Positions 1 through 6,426 of a DNA stretch of 8,537 nt are shown in pieces. Source of the stretch: Catenibacillus sp964565805 (GTDB lineage Bacteria > Bacillota > Clostridia > Lachnospirales > Lachnospiraceae). Under the pieces are notes generated by a model, which was not told where the DNA came from, searched no databases, and worked only from the letters and a program-made list of their open reading frames with translations. Location of the stretch: assembly GCA_964565805.1 (NCBI GenBank), contig CAZMGH010000063.1, positions 1 through 8,537 of the forward strand, given 5' to 3'. The position numbers and the translations under genes were made by a program. Every line of letters begins with the position of its first letter. Positions within the stretch are counted from its first letter, which is position 1.

Positions 1-604
1 CGTCGTTGAAGGGATGGATGCAGAGAAAATCATGGATAAATACAGGAATAACGATCAGCGGTTCCACTTCCATATTGCCGATTACCCGGTTATACTCCTC
101 ACAAAGTTTGTCCAGGGCCTCCGATGTTTCATAAGGAGCCAGCGGTGTGAACAGGGTATCCACATGACCGTCAGGATAGGTGGCACTGATATAATTTTGT
201 ACATTTTTGGTTCTGCCTGCTATGGGATTATTCATATAGCTGTAAAGGATCTTATGGAGTTGCAGGATGTAGTTTTGGGTGATGGGGATAACATCAAAAT
301 TCTCATGGATCAGGTTCAGCACATCCCGGTAACCTGCGATCTCCTGTTCGTCCCGGTTTCTCGGTGTCGTTTTTTCCTCTACAAGTTGTCGGATACGGGT
401 ATTCGTAGTCACGATCCCCTCAATGGCATTGGAGGATTCGGTACTTTGCACCTTCGCGACTTTTACTAGTTTCTCCAATTCCGCCGGACGCTGTTTCAGA
501 TATAGTTCCTGCTTTCCGGCTTCTTTATAGATTGCCGCAATTAAACCCAGAACCTCCGAGTCCCACTTTTGTTCCCGTATTACAGAGTAATTAAATGTAC
601 GCAT
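1..604 (-). CDS. Fic family protein (putative AMP transferase), 3' part cut off by window edge
   Basis: The 201 visible codons read as the N-terminal part of a Fic-domain protein, a family that usually transfers AMP from ATP to a hydroxyl side chain of a target protein. Around residues 57-64 the sequence SSNAIEGI carries the [ST]xxxE[GN] inhibitory motif (Ser58, Glu62, Gly63). Its glutamate in class II Fic proteins blocks productive ATP binding, so the enzyme is probably self-inhibited. The last visible residues, 196-201, are IHPFND, the start of the HPFx[DE]GNGR catalytic loop, with His197 as the expected catalytic base. The rest, including the GNGR anion-binding part, lies outside the window. 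Family members are usually about 330-370 residues, so roughly 60% is visible. The ATG start is set by AAGGAGG at 614-620, 9 nt upstream. The target is unknown. The gene has its own promoter and seems independent of its neighbours. Confidence 0.9.
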   Translation of the reverse strand, partial: MRTFNYSVIREQKWDSEVLGLIAAIYKEAGKQELYLKQRPAELEKLVKVAKVQSTESSNAIEGIVTTNTRIRQLVEEKTTPRNRDEQEIAGYRDVLNLIHENFDVIPITQNYILQLHKILYSYMNNPIAGRTKNVQNYISATYPDGHVDTLFTPLAPYETSEALDKLCEEYNRVIGNMEVEPLIVIPVFIHDFLCIHPFND

Positions 605-624
605 ACCTTTGCGCCTCCTTCTTT

Positions 625-660
625 CCCTTAAATACTATCATGTATTAAGGGGAAATTCAA
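625..660 (-). promoter_or_regulatory. Fic gene promoter overlapped by a long inverted repeat (candidate operator)
   Basis: On the minus strand TTGAAT (655-660) and TAGTAT (632-637) are separated by 17 nt, a plausible -35/-10 pair upstream of the Fic gene ribosome binding site. The spacer and -10 lie inside a dyad at 625-651. Its left arm is CCCTTAAATAC and its right arm GTATTAAGGG, with a 6-nt centre; the arms match except for one extra A. A repressor bound here would block RNA polymerase. The dyad is seen directly; the promoter and operator roles are inferred. Confidence 0.5.
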
Positions 661-746
661 CTTTTGAAGGGAAAAAGCTTAGGCGTTCTTTGAAAGTGAG
701 AAATGCGACCAATGGCAAGAATTTTATGGGTGGAAACTATGCCCAG

Positions 747-794
747 AAAAAAATCCATTAAAAACCGCCAACAGAGGGATTTTTAATGGATTTT
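747..794 (-). terminator. Terminator of the DUF3160 unit, overlapping the end of its last gene
   Basis: A perfect 15-bp inverted repeat (arms 750-764 and 780-794) encloses a 15-nt loop. Read on the minus strand, the 3' arm runs into a seven-T tract, which fits an intrinsic terminator for the two-gene minus-strand unit. The 5' arm lies within the last codons of the upstream gene and the stop codon lies in the 3' arm, so the hairpin is partly coding. The stem is A/T-rich apart from a TCC/GGA block in each arm, unlike the usual G/C-rich stem. Confidence 0.7.
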
Positions 795-1360
795 GTCATT
801 TGGGCCGGTGTCAGCTCTTTTAAAAGGGACAGCCCCCAGCTAACCCAGTCCCAGGAGGTCTGGCGCCCGCTGGTTTCTGTGATCACCAGCCGGTCATCAT
901 CATCAAATGAAAATGAAACCACATCCATGCCAATGTCTGAGGCCATCCACAGGGCATGGATCTCTTCATCGCGCCAGTCATAAATATAAATGTGCTGGCT
1001 CCAGGCAAGCTCATCATGTTCTACCCAGAAAGGCCGGGCATCGCCGTATCTTCCAATGCGCCAGCACAACAGGATCAACTCCGAAGTTTGATCATGGTCA
1101 ATATCACACCAGAGAAAATCCTGGACAAGGACATTTTCAGGAGATTTCCATAGAGTTTCCCCTTGATCTTCAACTGTAACACGGCGTTTTTTTAAGCTGA
1201 TGGATGAGGGACTGCTATCTTCTTCCGGTTCCAGGTTTTTTGTCTCCCATTGGATCCATTTTGGAAGAAATACACCCCGGGTCCAGGCAAAGATCAACAG
1301 GGCAGCAGCAAAAGCTGCTGCCCCGAGAAATATAAGGATCCATTTAAGCATCTTTTTCAT
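758..1360 (-). CDS. Membrane-anchored protein of unknown function, partner of the DUF3160 protein
   Basis: I do not recognise a named family. The 200-residue product starts MKKMLKW and has one hydrophobic segment at about residues 8-26, rich in Ala, Leu and Ile. An acidic/Ser linker and a short basic patch (KKRR, 57-60) follow, then a compact C-terminal domain. That domain holds an Asp-rich loop, DIDHDQTSE at 86-94, resembling the calcium-binding DxDxDG loops of FG-GAP/VCBS repeats. It is also rich in tryptophan (several WxxxD and YDW-like stretches), which suggests an extracellular beta-rich domain. The ATG lies 4 nt after the stop of the DUF3160 gene with no clear Shine-Dalgarno, so translation is probably coupled. 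An in-frame reading could begin 27 codons upstream at 1441, but it would overlap the DUF3160 coding region and put an odd sequence before the membrane segment, so it was not used. Function is unknown; co-transcription suggests it works with the DUF3160 protein at the cell surface. Confidence 0.8.
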   Translation of the reverse strand: MKKMLKWILIFLGAAAFAAALLIFAWTRGVFLPKWIQWETKNLEPEEDSSPSSISLKKRRVTVEDQGETLWKSPENVLVQDFLWCDIDHDQTSELILLCWRIGRYGDARPFWVEHDELAWSQHIYIYDWRDEEIHALWMASDIGMDVVSFSFDDDDRLVITETSGRQTSWDWVSWGLSLLKELTPAQMTKSIKNPSVGGF

Positions 1361-1364
1361 TGCA

Positions 1365-4043
1365 TTAATAGCTGTAACTGAACCGGTAGGACTGAGTCCA
1401 ATCCGGCTGGGAAATAGCAGAATCCAGATTGTAAGTGCCATCGTCAGTGACAGAGATCCCCATCATCTGGCGCCACTGGGTATCTGTAAGCCGCTCAGAA
1501 ATCGGCTGTTCAAACTGATAGAAAGAGTATACAGCGCCGACGCAGATACGCAGTTCTCCGTCAATAGGAACAATCACATAGATGGTGGATGGATTTCCTG
1601 TAGCTACTTCAAGACAGGTGCCGTTAGGATCTGTGGCAACATCTGTGACAATAGCTGCCGGGAAATCACCGGTGGTGACATTTTCCCCTTCATCCTTAAA
1701 TGCTTCCAGCCAGAAATGCTCCAGATTTCCTCCATAGTTTCGGATCAGATCGTACTCTTCATCGGTCAGGAGCGTATTGGACAGCTCTTTTTCAGACATG
1801 GCCTTAAACTGGTCCGCCATTTGAGCAAGCCGGTTCAGATTTGTCTCATCTTCCTCACTTAAAAGGCCATAGGATTTTAACCCTTCAGCAGTTTTTGCGG
1901 CAAGATTTGAAAATCTGGCCCATACTTCTACTTCCGGTTCCACATAGCCCCGGTCATCCCACTGGGGAAGCTCTCCGCCGCCCATTTCCGCCATAACCTG
2001 TTTGGAGTATAATACTGTATCATGTTTTAACTCTGCATAGCTTCCGGCAAAGGTTTCCAGATTTTTCGCGGCCCACTGGGAGCTTCGCATAAAACTGGGA
2101 TAGCCGTCCCCTTTTTCTTCCAGAAGCGGCGTCAGTGTATAGAGCCAGTTGGAATAAAGGCTGGATGTCCACAGGGTATCGGAAGCCTGGGAAATATTTG
2201 TCCGAAGCGTCTCCATGTTTTCTGTATATCCGGCATATCCGGTGTCCCCTTGCTGTTCCAGGATAGAGTAAGCCGTATCAGAGCCAAGAGCCGCGGCTAC
2301 GTCTAAAGTATCCGGCAGCATACGCTGATTTCCGCTGGCATCTTCTTGGACATTATCGTAGATCAGCTGCTGGAAGATGGCTTCGTCAATAGTAAAACGC
2401 TGGCCCATGAATCGGAAGCCTTTGTTGGCATCGGTTGTACTTGTGTCTGAATCTCCATCGTCCATTGTTGGAATGGAATTAATGGCCGGAGGATCCATAG
2501 CTGACGTCAGTGAACGGAAAGTATTCCATGCATCTGTATTGCCGATTAATGCAGATACTTCCGGAATACTGCCGTAAGCAGCTTCAATAGCAGGCAGATA
2601 CTCATAATAGGTCAGGTCGTCACTGGCTCCCGCAAAAAATGATGTGACCACATAAATCGATTCCCACTGCTGGAAAGCATCGCCATTCATCGCCAAAGTC
2701 ATAAGAAGAGCGCTCCGGTCCAAATCCTCTTCAGATTGGATAAATCCAATCTGTCCGTACCACATCATTGCTCGGAAGTAAGCTTCCAGCTGTTCATCCC
2801 CTTCATAATAGCCTCTTGGAGCAAACTGAGAATAGTCGATCATCGTTCCGGTAAGCGGAGATGTGACGATCTGGGAAGCGCTCATAATGTTGGAAAGCTC
2901 CTGAGAAACAACTTCAGATGCCTCATCTAAAATAGCGGTATCTGAATTTTGAAGGCTGGCTCCTACAGAGAAAAACTCTACATTTCTTAAAGCCGCGCTT
3001 TCCCATTCTGAACCTTTTAAGATTTCATACTGGGACAAGCTGGCAGTAAGCATCGTCTGACTTACGGAAGACAGGGCCGAGGTAAGAGAATCACGCTCTG
3101 TGTTTTTCATGAGATAGCTAAAATACAGATGATAGGTATGCATCATGGAATCAACGGTGATAAAGTTTGGTATCAGTGAATACCTATTAGTCTCATAGGT
3201 TTCAAAAAATTCCTTATTGTATCCGTCGGTAACGTAAAACAGATTTTCTGAAAGCAGACGTACCTGTTCGCTGTCCGGATCCAGATAAAACTGGTCCCGA
3301 TTGTAAACATTGCTTAAATCCGATTCAACAGTGTACTCTTCTACAGATGGAGTTATTGTTTCATCCTGACCATCAGATTCGCTGGCATCACTGCTTCCGA
3401 TCAGCACTGGGCGGGTGATCGTATTGACCTGAGAGTTACTGGAATCATCTCCTGTTGTAGAGGAATCGTCCGCGGTACCGGCCATCATATCCAAGCCATT
3501 ATTAAGGTTTTCGATATACTGGGTGATCTGCTGTCTCTCCTGGCTGCTCAGATCCGCTGTTTCAAGAGCGTCTTCCAGCACCTTTGACGCGCCGGTTTTC
3601 TGGGACATGCGGTCATAAACCTGGGCCAGCTTAATGTAGGCCCCCACTTGCTTGGGATTTTCCTCAATGGCCTTTAAAAATGCCGCTTCTGCCTGCTCAT
3701 AATCCTGGGCATCCATATAAGTCTGGCCTTCAGACATATATCTGGCATAAGCTTTATCCGAGCTGCCGTTTCCAAGGAATAAAACCGCAGTAATAATAAT
3801 GGCTGCCACAATAACGCATCCGGCCACAGAGCCGAGGATAATGGCCAGTTTCTTTTTGCTTTTCTTTTCATTTTCAGGTTTCTTAGGTTGGGCGCCGTCC
3901 GGCGGTGTGACAGGCCCTGGACCTTGTCCCTGGTTTATGGGCCGGGCAGCCGCCCCATTTTCAGGATCCTGTACCGGATAACCGCATTTTGGACAGAATT
4001 TCACGCCATCTTTTAATTTGTTGCCGCATCTTACGCAAAAAAT
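1365..4043 (-). CDS. Zinc-ribbon / TPR / DUF3160 membrane protein
   Basis: The product is 892 residues when read from the ATT at 4043. A zinc ribbon lies at residues 3-20 (Cys3, Cys6, Cys17, Cys20). A Pro/Gly/Lys-rich linker leads to a KKSKKK patch and a single membrane span at about 66-91. The positive patch before the span predicts the zinc ribbon inside and the rest outside. Two TPR-like repeats follow at about 99-170, then a Ser/Thr/Asp-rich linker to about 250. The remainder is a DUF3160 domain, recognised from the TVDSMMHTYHLYF stretch near its start, ELKHDTVLYSKQ further on and the GAVYSFYQFEQP stretch near the end. The biochemical role of DUF3160 is unknown. No ATG, GTG or TTG lies in frame between the AGGAGG at 4056-4061 and the first cysteine. 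The open frame continues to 4187, but there the TTG is the -35 box and the added residues have no Shine-Dalgarno. Start choice is uncertain; product identity is strong. Confidence 0.85.
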   Translation of the reverse strand: MFCVRCGNKLKDGVKFCPKCGYPVQDPENGAAARPINQGQGPGPVTPPDGAQPKKPENEKKSKKKLAIILGSVAGCVIVAAIIITAVLFLGNGSSDKAYARYMSEGQTYMDAQDYEQAEAAFLKAIEENPKQVGAYIKLAQVYDRMSQKTGASKVLEDALETADLSSQERQQITQYIENLNNGLDMMAGTADDSSTTGDDSSNSQVNTITRPVLIGSSDASESDGQDETITPSVEEYTVESDLSNVYNRDQFYLDPDSEQVRLLSENLFYVTDGYNKEFFETYETNRYSLIPNFITVDSMMHTYHLYFSYLMKNTERDSLTSALSSVSQTMLTASLSQYEILKGSEWESAALRNVEFFSVGASLQNSDTAILDEASEVVSQELSNIMSASQIVTSPLTGTMIDYSQFAPRGYYEGDEQLEAYFRAMMWYGQIGFIQSEEDLDRSALLMTLAMNGDAFQQWESIYVVTSFFAGASDDLTYYEYLPAIEAAYGSIPEVSALIGNTDAWNTFRSLTSAMDPPAINSIPTMDDGDSDTSTTDANKGFRFMGQRFTIDEAIFQQLIYDNVQEDASGNQRMLPDTLDVAAALGSDTAYSILEQQGDTGYAGYTENMETLRTNISQASDTLWTSSLYSNWLYTLTPLLEEKGDGYPSFMRSSQWAAKNLETFAGSYAELKHDTVLYSKQVMAEMGGGELPQWDDRGYVEPEVEVWARFSNLAAKTAEGLKSYGLLSEEDETNLNRLAQMADQFKAMSEKELSNTLLTDEEYDLIRNYGGNLEHFWLEAFKDEGENVTTGDFPAAIVTDVATDPNGTCLEVATGNPSTIYVIVPIDGELRICVGAVYSFYQFEQPISERLTDTQWRQMMGISVTDDGTYNLDSAISQPDWTQSYRFSYSY

Positions 4044-4061
4044 TTGAACCCACTCCCTCCT
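4041..4061 (-). promoter_or_regulatory. Shine-Dalgarno and apparent ATT start of the DUF3160 gene
   Basis: AGGAGGGAG on the minus strand (4053-4061) is followed 9 nt later by ATT TTT TGC, which would read (M)FC of the zinc ribbon. Many zinc-ribbon proteins of this type begin MFC.xCG, so ATT takes the place where ATG is expected. A GTG at 4051-4053 is out of frame. Confidence 0.5.
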
Positions 4062-4158
4062 GTATGAGATAGAAATCCAATATAACGGTTCATTGGGATG
4101 AGCTGTTACATTGAAAGATTTTAAATGGCCGCACATACAGATGATGTTCGGTAATTTT

Positions 4159-4187
4159 ATATTATCAAAAAGGATGCATAGTGTCAA
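4159..4187 (-). promoter_or_regulatory. Promoter of the DUF3160 unit
   Basis: On the minus strand a perfect TTGACA (4182-4187) lies 17 nt from TAATAT (4159-4164), and a TG one base before the -10 adds an extended -10 element. Transcription would begin near 4152 and give a leader of about 110 nt before the ATT start. Confidence 0.7.
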
Positions 4188-4237
4188 AAGGTAATAGCGC
4201 CGGATTAAGTAAGGTTCGCTCTGTGAATATTTTTTAT

Positions 4238-4250
4238 TGAGAATTTTTCA
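4238..4250. promoter_or_regulatory. Short dyad upstream of the transporter promoter (weak operator candidate)
   Basis: TGAGAATTTTTCA is a 6-1-6 near-palindrome with one mismatched pair, ending 13 nt upstream of the -35 box of the siderophore operon. It resembles a Fur-type half site (TGAGAAT) but is 2 bp shorter than the 7-1-7 Fur box, so a Fur assignment is not supported. It lies between the two divergent promoters and could act on either. Confidence 0.2.
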
Positions 4251-4263
4251 CTTGTTTATAACA

Positions 4264-4292
4264 TTGACTTTAGAAAATACGTATGATATAGT
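4264..4292 (+). promoter_or_regulatory. Promoter of the siderophore transport operon
   Basis: TTGACT (4264-4269) and TATAGT (4287-4292) are 17 nt apart, each 5 of 6 to the sigma-A consensus. A TG at 4284-4285 gives an extended -10. Predicted transcription start is near 4299, only about 6 nt before the leader hairpin. Confidence 0.75.
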
Positions 4293-4304
4293 CCAAGAAG
4301 AAAC

Positions 4305-4358
4305 GTGCAGAGAGTATCGTAAGTCCAGTTTAGCTGATACTTTGTCTGCGCTTTTTTT
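4305..4358 (+). terminator. Leader terminator (attenuator) ahead of the siderophore operon
   Basis: A hairpin made of GTGCAGA/TCTGCGC (4305-4311 with 4345-4351, one G-U pair) and AGTATC/GATACT (4313-4318 with 4336-4341) has a small internal loop and a 17-nt apical loop. Seven T's follow at 4352-4358. It lies between the promoter and the first permease, so most transcripts should end here at about 60 nt unless termination is overcome. The leader has almost no sequence upstream of the hairpin for a classic antiterminator. A bound protein, a ligand sensed through the large apical loop, or release as a small RNA are all possible. I do not recognise a known riboswitch class. Confidence 0.65.
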
Positions 4359-4368
4359 AAAACTTTGC

Positions 4369-4384
4369 GTTAGTCTTAACTAAT
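4369..4384 (+). promoter_or_regulatory. Small dyad just before the permease Shine-Dalgarno
   Basis: TTAGT CTTA ACTAA (4370-4383), with an outer G-T pair, can form a 6-bp hairpin ending a few bases before the AAAGGGGGAG ribosome binding site. As DNA it could be a protein site; its TTAG...CTAA ends recall DtxR-type half sites, but the spacing does not match that consensus. Role unproven. Confidence 0.25.
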
Positions 4385-4387
4385 CGG

Positions 4388-4406
4388 AAAGGGGGAGATA
4401 TACATA
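4388..4406 (+). promoter_or_regulatory. Shine-Dalgarno with ATA at start-codon distance
   Basis: AAAGGGGGAG (4388-4397) is 6 nt from ATA at 4404-4406, which is in frame with the permease. The first canonical in-frame start, ATG at 4419, is 21 nt away, too far for normal initiation. Confidence 0.5.
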
Positions 4407-4418
4407 CGAAAGCAATGG

Positions 4419-5453
4419 ATGTTGACGTGTATTTTGGCTGTAAGTCTGGTCATTTTGTCGGTGTTATCACTATTTATCGGCGTCATTGATATTGATCTGG
4501 CCTCATTAATGAGAGGCGATACGGAACAGTTGGAAATTTTTATCCTATCCCGTCTGCCCAGGCTTATGGCAATTTTATGTACCGGTGTGGGAATGAGTGT
4601 CGCTGGATTGATCATGCAGCAGCTTTGCATGAACAAGTTTGTGTCTCCAACGACAGGCGCTACTATTTCATCGGCTCAGTTTGGTATCCTGCTGGCTTTG
4701 CTGTTTATGCCTACGTCAACTTTGTGGGGCCGGGCAATTTTCTCCTTTATTACAGCCATCCTTGGCACATGGATTTTTGTATGGTTTATCCAGCAGATCA
4801 AGTTTAAGGATGTGGTCATGGTTCCGCTGGTAGGAATTATGTTCGGAAATGTCATCGGCGGTATTACCGATTTTCTGGCCTATAAATATGAGATGACCCA
4901 GGCGCTGTCTTCCTGGCTGGTAGGCCATTTTTCACTGGTAGTTAAAGGGCGTTATGAAATTGTGTATCTTGTTGTTCCTCTGGTAATCGTGGCTTTTATT
5001 TTCGCTAATCATTTTAATATTGTGGGCATGGGCCGGGATTTTTCAAAAAATCTTGGGGTTAATTATAACGCCGTGCTTCTCATGGGACTGAGCATAGCTG
5101 CGATGATCACTGCTTCTGTAATCGTGGTCGTTGGATCGATTTCATATATTGGTCTGATCGTTCCCAATGTGGTTGCCATGTTTAAAGGCGATAAAATCCG
5201 GGGGACACTTTTGGATACAGCCTTATTCGGCGCCATCTTCGTCCTGGTGTGTGATATGATCGGCCGTGTGGTCATTGCTCCTTACGAGCTGCCCATTGAA
5301 CTTATCATTGGTATTGTAGGAAGCCTTTTATTTATTGGTCTTTTACTGTACCGTTTGAAACATGGACGGCGTGCTATAAGCTTTCGGGGCGGCGGCAGCT
5401 CGGGCTGTCAAAGTGTTGTATCAGGTATGGACGATGGAGGTGAAAAGGCATGA
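4419..5453 (+). CDS. yclN: Iron-siderophore ABC transporter permease, YclN/CeuB type
   Basis: This FecCD-family integral membrane subunit forms half of the channel that carries ferric siderophore across the cytoplasmic membrane. It has the many hydrophobic segments of the family (usually about ten), with GLIMQQ at 63-68 and NKFVSPTT at 72-79. GMGRDFSKNLGVNY at 203-216 is the probable ATPase-coupling helix region. GLIVPN at 245-250 and ELPIELIIG at 290-298 follow. The overall pattern matches Bacillus YclN. The listed start is the first ATG. The ribosome binding site and a missing basic N-terminus argue that translation may begin at ATA 4404, adding five residues (MRKQW). After the last membrane segment it carries a Gly/Ser-rich tail of about 25 residues (319-344), a little longer than I expect for the family, whose coding sequence holds the ribosome binding site of the next gene. 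The stop overlaps the next start (ATGA). It is transcribed through the leader terminator. Confidence 0.9.
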   Translation: MLTCILAVSLVILSVLSLFIGVIDIDLASLMRGDTEQLEIFILSRLPRLMAILCTGVGMSVAGLIMQQLCMNKFVSPTTGATISSAQFGILLALLFMPTSTLWGRAIFSFITAILGTWIFVWFIQQIKFKDVVMVPLVGIMFGNVIGGITDFLAYKYEMTQALSSWLVGHFSLVVKGRYEIVYLVVPLVIVAFIFANHFNIVGMGRDFSKNLGVNYNAVLLMGLSIAAMITASVIVVVGSISYIGLIVPNVVAMFKGDKIRGTLLDTALFGAIFVLVCDMIGRVVIAPYELPIELIIGIVGSLLFIGLLLYRLKHGRRAISFRGGGSSGCQSVVSGMDDGGEKA

Positions 5454-6424
5454 ATAAGACCCGTAAGGCAAATATTCGCAAAATTGCGATTATGTCCATT
5501 CTGGTCCTTTTGGTAGCTGCTATTTATATGACGGTGGATGTGAATTTTTCCAATGAAAAGCTGTTTGCCTATTCTATGCGGATCAGGACGCCAAAGCTGA
5601 TCGTTATGCTGATCACTGCATTTGCCATCGGCGGCGCGTCCATTGTGTTTCAATCGATTATTAATAACACGATTGTGACGCCTTGTCTTCTTGGTATGAA
5701 TTCGCTCTACACATTGATACATACGGCAGTCGTGTTTTTTGCAGGCTCCGGAAGTATCCTCGCGGTAAATACCAATCTGTCCTTTGGTGTGGATCTGGTG
5801 CTTATGGGTATTGTTGCAACAGTGATCTACAGCTATATGTTTAAAAAGACAAAGCATAACGTGCTGTATGTCCTCCTTATTGGAACCGTTCTTACATCAT
5901 TTTTTTCAAGTGTCCAGACGACCCTGACCCGGGTGATGGATCCTAATGAATATGATACGCTATTAAGTACTCTGGTAGCCAGTTTTAGCAACATTAATTC
6001 AGAAATTATTATATTTTCATTGCTTGTTCTGGCTGCGGTCATGTTTGTCCTGCGCAAAGATCTGGCATTGCTGGATGTAATTACTCTGGGAAAGAATCAG
6101 GCCATAAATCTTGGTGTGGATTATGATAAGACGATCCGTCGTCTGCTTCTTGGAGTTACTTTGTTTATTGCTGTTGCTACGGCGATGGTCGGCCCTATAT
6201 CTTTTTTAGGACTGATCATTGCTAATTTAGGAAGACAGCTTATGCGTACCTTTCGGCATGGACAGCTGATTTTGGCGTCTACGCTGTTTGGTATGATCGT
6301 TTTAGTGGGCGGTCAGATTATTGTAGAACATGTTTTTGTCTATTCTGTACCGATTAGCGTTTTTATTACAGTAGGCGGAGGAATTTATTTCCTTTATCTG
6401 CTGCTGACAAACAGGAGAGTCTGA
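5450..6424 (+). CDS. yclO: Iron-siderophore ABC transporter permease, YclO/CeuC type
   Basis: This is the second FecCD-family permease, expected to pair with the upstream one as a heterodimer. The 324 residues start with a basic tail (MNKTRKANIRK) followed by about ten hydrophobic segments. FQSIINNTIVTPCLLG (67-82) matches the conserved region after the second segment. NQAINLGVDY (216-225) is the likely contact with the ATPase, and GPISFLGLI (248-256) is the family's hallmark near the C-terminal half. The length is normal. The ATG overlaps the preceding stop by 4 nt, and a strong GGAGGTG at 5437-5443 lies 6 nt upstream, so translation is coupled but also independently supported. The ATPase gene begins 2 nt after its stop. 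Confidence 0.92.
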   Translation: MNKTRKANIRKIAIMSILVLLVAAIYMTVDVNFSNEKLFAYSMRIRTPKLIVMLITAFAIGGASIVFQSIINNTIVTPCLLGMNSLYTLIHTAVVFFAGSGSILAVNTNLSFGVDLVLMGIVATVIYSYMFKKTKHNVLYVLLIGTVLTSFFSSVQTTLTRVMDPNEYDTLLSTLVASFSNINSEIIIFSLLVLAAVMFVLRKDLALLDVITLGKNQAINLGVDYDKTIRRLLLGVTLFIAVATAMVGPISFLGLIIANLGRQLMRTFRHGQLILASTLFGMIVLVGGQIIVEHVFVYSVPISVFITVGGGIYFLYLLLTNRRV

Positions 6425-6426
6425 AA

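Noticed and set aside
14..469. 151-residue open frame on the plus strand
   Set aside because: It is antisense to the Fic gene, whose inhibitory and HPF motifs are unmistakable.
1200..1862. 220-residue open frame on the plus strand
   Set aside because: It is antisense to the DUF3160 gene and its membrane partner, which have clear domains; the frame shows no domain and no ribosome binding site.
4044..4187. N-terminal 48-residue extension of the DUF3160 protein starting at TTG 4187 (or ATG 4136)
   Set aside because: The TTG is the -35 box of a good promoter, the predicted transcript starts downstream of it, neither start has a Shine-Dalgarno, and the extension lacks recognisable domain sequence.
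4238..4250. Fur box
   Set aside because: The dyad is 13 bp with 6-1-6 spacing and a mismatch, shorter than the 15-bp 7-1-7 Fur core.
4299..4403. Cobalamin, T-box or other known riboswitch in the operon leader
   Set aside because: The leader is only about 100 nt with a single terminator hairpin; no B12-box, T-box sequence or other consensus I know is present.
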